Of a DNA stretch of 64,000 nucleotides, positions 53,770 to 64,000 are shown piece after piece. The translations under genes and the position numbers were made by a program. The notes beneath the pieces were generated by a model that saw only the letters and a list, made by a program, of their open reading frames with translations, searched no databases and was not told the DNA's origin. Every line of letters starts with the position of its first letter. Positions within the stretch are counted from its first letter, which is position 1. Source of the DNA: Aquila chrysaetos chrysaetos (lineage: Eukaryota > Chordata > Aves > Accipitriformes > Accipitridae); the NCBI RefSeq assembly GCF_900496995.4, contig NC_044011.1, positions 6,914,041 to 6,978,040 of the forward strand. Reading direction: 5' to 3'.

Positions 53770-54718
53770 GAGTGGACCTCCAAGTTCAAAAGGTTGTGAT
53801 CAATACTGCAAAGTCCAACTGTCAGACAGTTATTAGTGGAATCCTTTGGGGACCAACATTATCTTATTAACAACCTGGATGGTGGGACAGTTCACTCTCA
53901 GCTAGTTTGTGGATGATACCAAGTTAGAAGGAGCAATTGATATACTGGAGGGCAAGGCTGCTATTGAGACTGACCTTGACAGGCCAAGAAATGTATGAAA
54001 AGAAACACCACCAAGTTCAGTGAAGTTTAGACCAAAGTCCTGATCCTGATGTGGGGTAACCTCATGGAACAGAAGAGTCTGGGAGCTGATTGGCCAGAAA
54101 GCACCTTTGTAGAAAGAGACCTGGAGTTACTGTGAACAAGTGAACGTGACTCAGTAAAGAAAGTATTTTTTGGCCGTCTTAAAAAGAGCATAGGTAGCAG
54201 GCCAAGGAAGGTGATTCTTCCCTGTGTTCAGCACTTGCACAACCCCTTCTGCAGTACTGGGTTTAGTTTGGGTCTCCCCAGTATATGGTAGACTTTAGTA
54301 TACTGGAACAAGTCAAGGAGAGGTGGAGGCTGGAACACAAGACATGGTGGTGAGATGACTGAGTTTGTTTATCTCAAGAAGAGAAGGCTTACTTGGGAAC
54401 TTACTGTGACATTCAGCTACCTTTTGGTGGGGTATATAAAAGGCAGAGCTAGATTCTTCTTGCAGGTGCACAAAGATAGAATGAGAACCAATAAGCGCAA
54501 CATGAGAAATTTCAGTCAGATATTCAGAAAAGTTTTTTCACAGTATATTAAACACTGGAACAAGGACCCTGAAAAATTCTTGAATATCTTGTAGATTTTC
54601 AGAACTGAACTGGGCAAGGCCTTGAGCAGCTGCTGCAGTTTGGGCCTCCTTTCAGTGGGAGTTGAACCAGAGATCTCCAGAGGTCTCTTCCAAACTATAT
54701 TACTCTGTGATTTATGAT
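53770..54718 (+). repeat. Old CR1 LINE copy
   Basis: Diverged sense CR1. Recognisable pieces are the gtttgtggatgataccaagtt tract, ctgcagtactgggtttagt, aacactggaacaaggaccc and a 3' end with gtctcttccaaactatatt then ctctgtgattt. Frames are broken throughout. Confidence 0.8.
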
Positions 54719-57467
54719 CAGCTGATGATTCTACAAATGATGATTTTAAAAACACCCTACAAGGACCCTATAGTCAGGTACTCCTGTTTTCTACACTTCT
54801 AACACGCTTGCAACTCCCACAGAGATTTTCTGCCCATTTTTCTGTAGTACCACTTCCTTTTGCTCCCCTTAAGCATCTCCTTGGTCTTTGCCTCTGTCGT
54901 GCGTTGCTCTTCTCTGTCTAGAATCAACTTGAGATTTAGTATCTAATATACTTCTAATTCCTCATGACTGAGTCAACTAATTTAGCAGCTGAAAAAAAAC
55001 CCAACCCTGAACGACACAACTGATTCTGTTGTTCACAAGGCCTTTGAGAAGAAAGCAATGGCCATTACTCCACCTAAAAACCTGGAACCAATGCTCAAGG
55101 ATTATTTGTTGCATGAGATTTGTTTTCAGACTAACAAGTGAAAGTTCTTAGGCTTTTGCTAACCCAATGCTATCCAAAATCCATCTCTTCTGCTGTAGCC
55201 ATGCTAACTTGAAAACATCTGAAGCATTTTACTTGTGCTGATCCTTTCCCCAATGTAGAAGTAACATAGGTAACACCTCATAGGCAGAGGTTTGCAGACT
55301 TCTCTAGTTAGGAGATATCTGCAGCATGACCTGATAGCCTCACCAAATCAGCATGACCCAACTGTTGAAGGAATGAATTGTTTGTAAAAGGATGGACTGT
55401 CCAGACACTCCTTACCTGAAGTAATCCACTCTCTGTTGTCATTTTCCGTGTCCTGCTTATCTGATGTGGCTCAGTGAAGAATTGAAGTCATATAACTCAA
55501 AGGTGTATAAACTCTGTAGCTGCCTCATTTGGGCAGAGTTCACATCAGCAGAGTCTGTCACTGCTGCTCTCTGCTCTCCCCTATAGTTGTAGCAATAACC
55601 TGCTTCTGTCCTGACCTGATCTCAATTGCATCCTCGTTATTCTGTGACACCAAGCAAAGGGCAAGCAACAGATCTGGTAGAGACACTGTTCAGTGTTGCG
55701 CTAAACTCTGGGGGAAATTTGGATTGTAGAGGCAGCATATGAAAGCGCCATGGTTTACAGTCAAATGTATAATTGCTCCCATCTCCCTGCTGTAAGGTAG
55801 GATCAGCTGTAGGGTCATTCTATTTTATTTTAAGTGCATTTTCTCTTGGAGTTACGCTAGCCTTAGACCTCTCTGTCCTACTGCAAATATCGATGTGTTC
55901 CCTTTACTGCATTTTTGTCACCGTAACTTTTCTTGTCCTCCATGCTGGGAGCATGAGGAAATACTCAAAACTCGTAAAGGTCTCCCTTTGCAGGCTACAA
56001 CAGACACTTGACTGTGGTGGTAGGCTGTCTCATTTTAGAATTCTGCTATGGGGTGGCAGTCACCTCACCGTGGTTGTAGCTGGGTGTGTGTCACATGAGT
56101 ATCACCACCTTGCCTTGATCACAAGTTGAATAGCTGAATGTAAGAAGATGTGGTCAGCATGACAATGTAAATAAGAACTGTGTGTGATGAGCCTTCACAG
56201 ATGCCACCAATGAACAAGTGACAGGAGAACAGTACCTAAAACTGCTAGAAAGGAATACCGTGATATCTGTGGGGACTGACTGGATTGAAAACTTGTGCTG
56301 ACATTTGTCTATGAAATAGACAATAGATAGACTAATGAATGAAATGAATGAATGAAATAGACAAATAGATAATAGAGATATGGGGGGGGAACACTGGTGT
56401 GTAGACACTGTAGACACAGAAGACATGAGGTGGAAAGGTTACATGTTGGTGCCAAGCTGTTACTAGCCCCCCAAAAGCAAGAGGTAAGAGCAGTTGTCAC
56501 AACAGCATGGCCCTCCTGGAGTTCATAGTTCCAGTATGCCTTTGTCTGATAGATGCTGGTCATCTGTGGTATGACTACTACACTCTCAGTGAGCCACAAC
56601 ACCAGTAGTAGATGTAACTGCAAGAAGTTGCAAATACCTACAAAGTTGGAGTCACATATTGAATCTCCCCAGCTGGTGTCTGCATCGAAGAAATAGAAAA
56701 CTAATTTACAATTAGTACAAGGTGAATAGAGCAAGCTGATTTCGTAAGGGTTAAGATTACTAGGATCTCACGGCTATCGATTAGCTTCCACCATACTAGT
56801 TTTTATCATAATTTTTGTGCATTGAGTGTATACACCTATGAAAACTTAAGCTATTTGCCCACTAATAACGTATAATGCAACCGAAAGTATAATTGCATCT
56901 ATATATTGCATGTATTTGCCAGGTGATGGTGAGGCAAAGAGGTACAACAGAGCAGAGTAGCACAACCGTACCTCCATCAAGAGTTGAGTAACAGAGTGTA
57001 ATGAGCCATGACAGACAGGACAGTGCAAACGAGCTGAGTGTAATGAGCCCTGGTATGGATCGTGGATTAACAAGTGGCAGAATAATACCCGAACCTGCTG
57101 GAAAGACATATCACAATATCATCTTGGATGGTTCCCACTCTTACATCAGAACTTCCTCATTACCAAACATCCTATGCTGTTGATTTATTACTAGTTCCAG
57201 GAACATCATCAAAGTAGAGGAAAACATGTTACAAATAAACAGGTTGGCTGTAGCTTGGAGTCCCCCTCTTTCTTCCTGTACAAATGGTTAATGGTAATTT
57301 TGGTTTTTTCTTCTTGGTGTGTGGTGAAAGATTTTAACCCAACCTGTGAATTGCTTCCCTCAGGAAGAGGGAAAGTATTAACAGTCAAAGTAGAGTTTTG
57401 ATTCCTGCAGAACTGAGATATGCAGTAATGTCTGTTTGTCTTTTCCTCCTCTACACAGCCACAAAAT
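54719..57467. other. Intergenic, nothing recognised
   Basis: About 2.7 kb, AT-rich, with a gaatgaaatgaatgaatg-type microsatellite near 56335-56365. I see no gene. Confidence 0.55.
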
Positions 57468-57472
57468 GGGCT

Positions 57473-58052
57473 TGTCATGGTTTAACCCCAGCCAGCAACT
57501 AAGCACCACGCAGGCGCTCACTTGCTCCCCCCCACCCAGTGGGATGCAGGGGAGAATTGGGAAAAAAAAGTAAAACTTATGGGTTGAGATAAGAACAGGT
57601 CAATAGAACAGGACAGAAAAAGATAATAATAATAATAAAGTGACAATAATAACAGTAATAAAAGAATTGTAATATACAAACCAAGTCATGCACAATGCAA
57701 TTGCTCATCACTCGCCAGCCAATGCCCAGTTAGTTCCCAAGCAGCAATCCCCCCCAGGCCAATTCCCCCCAGTTTGTATACTAGGCATGACATCACATGG
57801 TATGGAATATTCCTTTGGCCAGTGTGGGTCAGCTGTCCTGGCTGTGTCCCCTTCCAACTTCTTGTGCCCCTCCAGCCTTCTTGCTGGCTGGGCAGGAGAA
57901 GTTGAAAAATCCTTAACTTAGTATAAACACTATGTAGCAACAACTGAAAACGTCAGTGTGTAATCAACATTCTTATCATACTACATCAAAACCGTAACAC
58001 TATAGCAGCTACTAGAAAGAGAATTAACTCTATCCCAGCTGAAACCAGGACA
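57473..58052 (-). mobile_element. Solo ERV LTR with 5-bp target duplication
   Basis: Reverse-oriented LTR of about 580 bp, from tgtcatggtttaacccca to agctgaaaccaggaca on the + strand (TG...CA ends). It is flanked by a perfect 5-bp direct repeat gggct (57468-57472 and 58053-58057). Similar in both ends to the LTR at 38508. No internal viral genes are attached, so it is a recombined remnant. Confidence 0.92.
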
Positions 58053-58589
58053 GGGCTGATTGAGATGAATGAGACCTAATTTAAGAAAGGATCTGGGATA
58101 CTCCTTCTCACCGATTTAGAAACTGACTTGGCTTACAAGTTCTTACAAGGGTGTGTTTCCTCCGCTAGCTTTAGGAATCCATGTTAGTCACTTTACTCCT
58201 AATAGTGAATAGAGAAAGACAGATGGTGCCAAAGGCTGGTTTAACACTCTAGTTCCTGTCTGATGCTGGTGCTTTGAACTTAGCTCCTCGTAGTAACCAC
58301 AGTAGCTGGGGAGCTAGCTACTACTTAGTTCATGTACTAAGTGGGGTGGAGTGGGCTCCCTTCACTTGTCCTGCATGTGTGATTGGATAACCCCATCCAC
58401 AGGTGTAGGCTGGAAGCTGACCGGCTGTGGAGCAACTCTGCGGGCAGACCTGTGGGCTCCTGGTGAATGACATGCTGAACACATCAGCAGTGTGCCTCTG
58501 AGACAGTGAAGGTTCACTGCATACCAAGCTACGTTCGCAAGAGTGTAGCCAGCTGTTCAGGATAGGTGCTAATTTCTTGTTGCTTGCCA

Positions 58590-59085
58590 CTTGTGAGACT
58601 GCATCTGGAGAACAGTATAGCTCCCCCCCACCCAGTAAAAAAACCCAAAGATGTTATCAAAATGGTATGAGTCAATGGAGCAACTTGATCAGAGAATTGG
58701 GGCACATGACACATGAAGAGAAGCAGAGGGAGAAGACAAAGTTGAGAGGAGGGATCTAGCTGTACTGTCCCACTACCTGAAGGGGATTTATAGAGCAGTC
58801 AGAGCCAGACCTCTCAGAAGTACACAGTGAAAGGACAAGAGGTGTGGATCATGGCTTAAACAAGTAAATCTCCACTGGACACAAGGAAATAACTCTTCAC
58901 AATGAAAATGGTGAAGCATGAGGCGGTGCCCAGGGAAGTTGTGGGATCCCCATGCTTGGCGATATCCACACTTACCTACAGAAGGTTACGAGCAATCTTG
59001 TCCAGCTTTGAAGTTAGCCTTGCTTTTAGCAAGGGATTCGACCTCCAGAGGTCATTTCCAATCTCATTTTCTCTATGGTTTGATT
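58590..59085 (+). repeat. Old CR1 LINE fragment
   Basis: Diverged sense CR1 with tgcatctggagaacagtat, the ggacacaaggaaataactct tract, gaggcggtgcccagggaagt and a final gacctccagaggtcatttcc. It lacks a clear 3' terminus. Confidence 0.75.
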
Positions 59086-61010
59086 ATATTCGTGCTGTTC
59101 TTCAGACTTTCACAAATGCTTTCCCGGAAGGTGTTTGGCAGATTTCAATACCTAATTGGTCCCTGAGGTTTGACTCAGTGAGGAAGTACATGAATGTAAT
59201 ATGCTACCACTATTATAAAAAGGAGCTGAAAAGAGGGGAAATTTATTTGCCAAAAATCAAATGTCAAACTAAATGAAGGAGAAACATCAAACTCAAAATC
59301 CTTTTTGAAGCATACTGGATCGTTGTGGATATATTGGTAACTATTTGGACCATTTCTCAGACTTTGGGTGTGATTTTTCAGAGACAGGGAAAGATTAAAG
59401 GGACAATGGCTTGGGAAACCGAACTTTTAGTCTTCAAACTAAAGTAAAAGCTTTTAGTTGTTACTGAGGGAGTTTCTTGTTTTAAGGGATCACTCTCAGC
59501 TTCCAGATAATATCTGTCCACCTGTGGTATTAAGAAATATGTTCTATATTTTGTATGTTTTGTGAGAGGGGAGTTGTTTTGTTTTGGTGTTTTTTGAGAA
59601 ACAACCATGAGATTATGCTAATAAAACCCTGTGTTTTGCTGAAAAAGGGCACTGAAGGGGAAAGATTTGATGGGAATAGAGTGATAAGAAGGGATGTAGA
59701 ATCCTAGCTCATATTTACCCTTTTGTTGAGCATTTTGTAAGGAGCATTTGAAGAAGGAAAATGGAGTGGCATGTTTGGTATGGGCTATGAGCTATCTAAG
59801 ATGTGCTTGCTTTCCCTGGAAACTCATTGTGTTGGTGTTTATTTCAATCATTCTGAAATGAGTCTGAAATGAGTCTAAAACCAGATTCAAAGATCTAGAC
59901 ACAATAGATAAAATCTGGGAGATCTGAGTGCAAAATGAGACGTATGTCTCTTTTTAGGGCACGGAGGGCTGGTGTCTGGGAGGAAAAGGAGGGAGAATGC
60001 AGTTGAAAACCCATAGATGGGACCTTGCAAGCCTGCAAGAAAATAATGTAATTGAAGGGCATCAGCCAGAGTTTTCAGGTTCCACTTCATTTCCACAAGA
60101 TAATGGCAACCACAGTGGTGACTGTTGTAGTAGTATAATACAGTAGTGCAGTAGACACAGTGCACTGGACAACGTACACGTCTGAGTTTGGGGTAGGATG
60201 TTGCAAGGTGAAGGGATACTTGGAGACAGGTGCTGTGAATAAGAATGAATGATGGTTATCATCAGAGTTAATCCACTGGAGCCTGAGAGCTGAGGGTAAA
60301 TGAAAAGTAAACAGAAAATTTTCCATACTTTTTCCCTTTCCCTCTCCTATAGTCTTGCTTAGTGTAGTGTCCATCCATTTGTCTGTGCATTTTTCCTTCT
60401 CTCACTGGTAACCAGCTGTCCTTCTCTGTCTGGCATTGCTATCTTTATGTCTGGCCTTTTCTCTGTAAAGTGTCTCCCTCTCTCTGTCTTTTTCATCTCC
60501 TTTTAACTGCAGTAAGTTTCTCTTGCAATACTAATGTATCCATCAACTAGTCTAATCTGCTTCAGTGTCAGTCTACAGCGTGATTGCATTCCTCTGCAGT
60601 ACTGCTTTTGAATTCATTTCAATTAGTAGGTCTTTGGGCACTTAGTCAAAGTATTCACTGTGTGCATTTGGCTTTTTTCTATATTTGATGGAGGGTGAAT
60701 GTTGTCAGACGGTTTAGAGATTCATTTGTCCTAGGGTCTATAACAGTTTCTGCATGTGCACCTCTCTCAACTATACTAAGAGGGAACTGCATGAACTTTA
60801 ACTGGAGTAAGGACTCAATGTTACAAATGGAGCTTAGGACTCCATTTACACAAACAAGATTGTTAATAATTGGTTATTGTGGCTGCTCCAGTCTTTTACA
60901 AGGGGTTCATTACTGGTATTGCCCTTTAATGTTAGCAAAGCCAAACTGACTTGTGCTCTCTTGTTTTCTAGTAGTTCTCAAAATGGGTCTTTTTTTCTTT
61001 TTCTGCTAGC
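59086..61010. other. Intergenic, nothing recognised
   Basis: About 1.9 kb of AT-rich sequence before the olfactory-receptor pseudogene. No supported gene or repeat. Confidence 0.55.
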
Positions 61011-61022
61011 AATGTAGCCTCA

Positions 61023-61959
61023 ATGAACCACACAACAGTAGTGGAATTTGTCCTCTTGAGGCTGACCAACAGCCGCCATTTGGAGATCATCCTCTTTCTG
61101 TTTATTGTGATTTCCTACTTCTTGATACTGCTTGGAAACATTACTGTCATCAGCATCACTCTTGTGAACCATATCCTGCAGACACCGATGTACTAATTCC
61201 TCAGAAATTTTGCCCTTTTGGAAATCACTTTCACCTCCACAATCATTCCCAGCGCCTTCTACAGCCTTCTGACAGAGAGGAAGATGATTTCCCTGTCTGG
61301 TTGTTTTCCTTCAGATGCTGTTTTTATTTTACTTGGGTACCTGCACATTTTTCCATGTGGCAACGATGTCCTTTGATCGGTATGTTGCCATTTGCTGCCC
61401 TTTGCATTACACAACAATTATGAACAACAGATTTTGCCTCCATCTGGACCTGGTTTGCTGGGCAATGAGTTTTCTCATGATGTTTCCTCCCACCATTATG
61501 ATTGTCCAGTTGCCATTCTGTGGTCCCAATAACATGAGCCATTTTTACTGTGATACTTCCTTGTTGAGCAACTGTCCTGCACAGACACAGGGTTCATTGA
61601 AGGACTGGTGCTTACCGTACAAATTATCATCATACCTGGTACCTTAATAGTAACTGCTGTTTCTTATGGCTGCATTATTATCACCGTCTTGCATATACCA
61701 TCTTCCACAGGTAGGAAGAAGGCATTTTCCACTTGCTCAGCTCACCTCATGGTGGTGATGATATTTTACAGCACATGTATTTACAGGTATATCTGCCTAG
61801 CACAGGGCAGGGCTCTGTGACAAAGTTCTTTCTTTCTTCTTCTCTGTGGTGACTCAGATGCTTAACCCATACATCTGCTCACTCAGAAACAATCAAGTCA
61901 AACAAGCCTTAAAGGAGAGCATGTTGAAGGCATTTTCTACCTCCCTAAGGAAGTTGTGA
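61023..61959 (+). pseudogene. Olfactory receptor pseudogene, family 6-like
   Basis: Remnant of a seven-membrane odorant receptor, of normal length from ATG (61023) to a TGA (61957-61959). It shows an N-terminal NHT glycosylation site, GN in TM1, TPMY after TM1, MSFDRYVAICCPLHYTTIM at TM3, LPFCGPNNMSHFYCD in the second extracellular loop, KAFSTCSAHL at TM6 and NPYICSLRN at TM7. It is broken by an in-frame TAA directly after TPMY, a one-base frameshift after SGC in TM3 and further frameshifts before TM5 and TM7. The ICCPLHYTTIM and LPFCGPN wording points to class II family 6, resembling OR6J1, which lies near DAD1 in humans. Exact orthology would need a tree. Confidence 0.9.
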
Positions 61960-62179
61960 ATGCTGGAGTAGCCCATCCAAGTGACTGAATTGTTTCCCAG
62001 ATGCAACATCAGCATTGAATAACTGTGAATTAAAGATGCTGGTGTCAAATGGTTTATGCTTTCTACATGTTATGTAGTTCCTTCTTCTGTTAGCAACCAA
62101 AATATGCCAACACAGAAAGGATCCTCTAGTCCTCCAGTACCTAGACTCAGCTTTGCCTGTGTATTTTTTCCTCCCTTGC

Positions 62180-62918
62180 TGTGGTGGGTTAGCCTTGGCT
62201 AACAACTAAATTCCCACCCGGCAGCTCACTTACCCCTTCCACCCCATAGTGGGACAGAGCAGAGGCAGAAAACAGGAAAAACAGAAACAAGAAATCTTGT
62301 GCGTTGAGATAAAGACAGAGAGATGATTTACTAATTGCTGCTGGGAGCAAAACAGATTGGATTTGGGGAAATTAATTTAATTTATTGCCACTAAAAATAG
62401 TTCTATTTTGTGAGAAACAAAGTCAAATACTAAACCAACACCTTTACTTCCCCCTTTCCCCTGCTCAATTTTATTAATTCATTCCAAACTCCTCTACTGC
62501 TGCCCCAAGCAGTGCAGGGCAGGTGGGGAGCTTTATGGTTAATGTGTTGTAGTTTCCCTCTGCTGCTCCTTTCCTCTGGCACTTTTCCTCTGCTCCAACA
62601 CGGATTCTCCACAGGCTGCAGTGGATATCTGCTCCACCATGGATCATTTCCTCTTCCTTCTCCGACTTTGCCGTTTCCTCTGTTGTTTCTCACTCTGTTT
62701 GTTCCCTCCTCCTCTCGCTAGCTGGCAATTTCTGCCCTTTCTTAAAGATCTTTTCCCAGAGGTGCCACCAGCTTTGCTCATGGGCTCAGCTTTGGCCTGT
62801 GGTGGGTCCACTTTGGACCTGCCTGAAAGTGGCTGTGTCCGGCACGGAGCAGCCCCTTGTCTCTTCTCACAGAGGCCACATCTGCAGGCCCCTTGTTACC
62901 AAAATCTTGCCATGTACA
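62180..62918 (-). mobile_element. ERV LTR, second family
   Basis: Begins tgtggtgggttagccttgg and ends ttgccatgtaca on the + strand, about 739 bp, with TG...CA ends. The start recurs at 62921. Reverse orientation is inferred from the family as I know it. Open frames inside are not viral genes. No clear target duplication was found. Confidence 0.65.
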
Positions 62919-62920
62919 CC

Positions 62921-63070
62921 TGTGGTGGGTTAACTTTGGCTGCCAGATGCCCACCAAGCAGCTCTCTCACTGCCCCTTCTCAACAGGACAGGGGGAGAAA
63001 ATAAGATGAAAAAGCTCATGGATTGAGATAAAGTCAGGGAGATCACTTACCAATTACCATCAGAGGTAAT
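62921..63070 (-). mobile_element. Partial ERV LTR, same family
   Basis: Starts tgtggtgggttaactttgg, two bases after the preceding LTR, and follows the same course (cccaccaagcagct, agataaagtcagggagat) before similarity fades near 63070. One copy probably inserted at or near the end of the other. Confidence 0.6.
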
Positions 63071-63356
63071 GGCTGAAAAGGGAACTCTTCATGGAGCTCA
63101 AGAGGAAAAAGAAATTGTATGATCTCTGAAAGCAAGGTCAGGCTTCAAAGGAAGATTACAGAGCTATGATTCGTATGCGCAGGGAGAAGACATGAAAGGC
63201 CAACACTCAGTTAGAGTTGAAACTGGCCAGTGTTGTATCTGACAACAAGAAGGGCTTTAAGTACTTCAATAGCAAAACGACATCTAAAAAAAACATGGGA
63301 CTGATACTTGTTGAAGACAGTCATCTGACTAATAGGGATGAAGGTAAAGCAGAGGC

Positions 63357-63782
63357 ATAGAATCATAGAATCATTTAGGTTGGAAAAGATCTTTAAGATC
63401 ATCGAGTCCAACTGTAAACCTAACGCTGCCAAGTCCACCACTAAACCATGTTCCTAAGTGCCATGTCTACACGTCTTTTAAATGCCTGCAGGGATGGTGA
63501 CTCAACCACTTCCCTGGGCAGCCTGTTCCAATGCTTGACAACCCTTTTCAGTGAAGAAAATTTTCCTAATATCCAGTTGAAACCTCCCCTGCCGCAACTT
63601 GAGGCCATTTCCTCTTGTCCTATTGCTTGTTACTTGGGAAAAGAACACCCACCTTGCTTCAACCTCCTTTCAGGTAGTGGTAGAGAGCAGTAAGGTCTCC
63701 CTTGAGCCTCCTTTTCTCCAGAGTAAGCAACACCCGTTCCCTCAGCCACTCCTCATAAGATTTGTTCTCTAGACTCTTCATA
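63357..63782 (-). repeat. CR1 LINE, reverse orientation
   Basis: Starts with the complemented CR1 terminus atagaatcatagaatcat and aggttggaaaagatcttt, and continues through gggcagcctgttccaatgc and ctcttgtcctattgcttgt. It is fairly well conserved. Confidence 0.93.
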
Positions 63783-64000
63783 TGCTGGTTTTGGCTGGGA
63801 TAGAGTTAATTTTCTTCACAGTAGCTAGTATGGGGCTATGTTTTGGATTTGTGCTGAAAACAGTGTTGATAACACAGGAATGTTTTTGTTATTGCTGAAC
63901 AGTACTTACACAGAGTCAAGGCCTTCTTCTCACCCCACCTCACCAGAAAGTAGGCTGGGGGTGCACAAGAAGTTGGGAGGGGACACAGCTGGGACAGCTG
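63783..64000 (+). mobile_element. ERV LTR, truncated by window end
   Basis: tgctggttttggctgggat and the following agagttaattttcttcac match the start of the LTR at 38508, and cacaagaagttgggagggg matches its middle. It continues past the window. Confidence 0.85.

Noticed and set aside
62621-63004. 127-codon open frame
   Set aside because: Lies within ERV LTR sequence and has no retroviral domain.

Overview
The window is bird DNA. It carries CR1 LINE fragments with the characteristic tail (ATTCTATGATTCTATGA), avian-type ERV solo LTRs and vertebrate intron/exon structure. It covers the 3' end of the T-cell receptor alpha locus and its conserved neighbour DAD1. The order from left to right is a TRAJ cluster (about 0.5-37.1 kb), the J-C intron (37.1-41.7 kb), the constant gene TRAC (41.7-45.2 kb, + strand), a candidate TCR-alpha enhancer (about 47.0 kb), DAD1 (49.5-51.5 kb, - strand) with a CpG-island promoter (51.1-52.3 kb), a gene-poor repeat-rich stretch, and an olfactory-receptor pseudogene (61.0-62.0 kb). 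The species cannot be named from the sequence.

The TRAJ cluster holds about 50 J segments that look usable or nearly so. Each has a recombination signal (nonamer, 12-bp spacer, heptamer), a 50-70 bp coding part with an FGXG or LGXG motif, and a splice donor. About fifteen broken J segments and relics lie among them. Many of the J segments exist because of duplication. An 8.83-kb block (unit A, about 13.86-22.69 kb) is repeated almost perfectly as unit B (22.69-31.51 kb), and a third copy, C, starts at 31.51 kb and stops after about 0.8 kb. An older and more diverged duplication (10.64-13.47 kb versus 19.68-21.30 kb) lies underneath. Copies differ by whole-codon indels and substitutions in the CDR3-coding part of some J segments.

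The parts form one system. A V segment from outside the window is recombined to one of these J segments, the J is spliced to TRAC exon 1, and the enhancer 3' of TRAC is expected to drive the locus. DAD1 is a housekeeping oligosaccharyltransferase subunit that flanks TRAC in other vertebrates. The rest is CR1, LTRs and sequence in which I recognise nothing.

No V, D or delta segments, prokaryotic features, CRISPR arrays, or tRNA or rRNA genes were seen. Most long open frames here are fortuitous.
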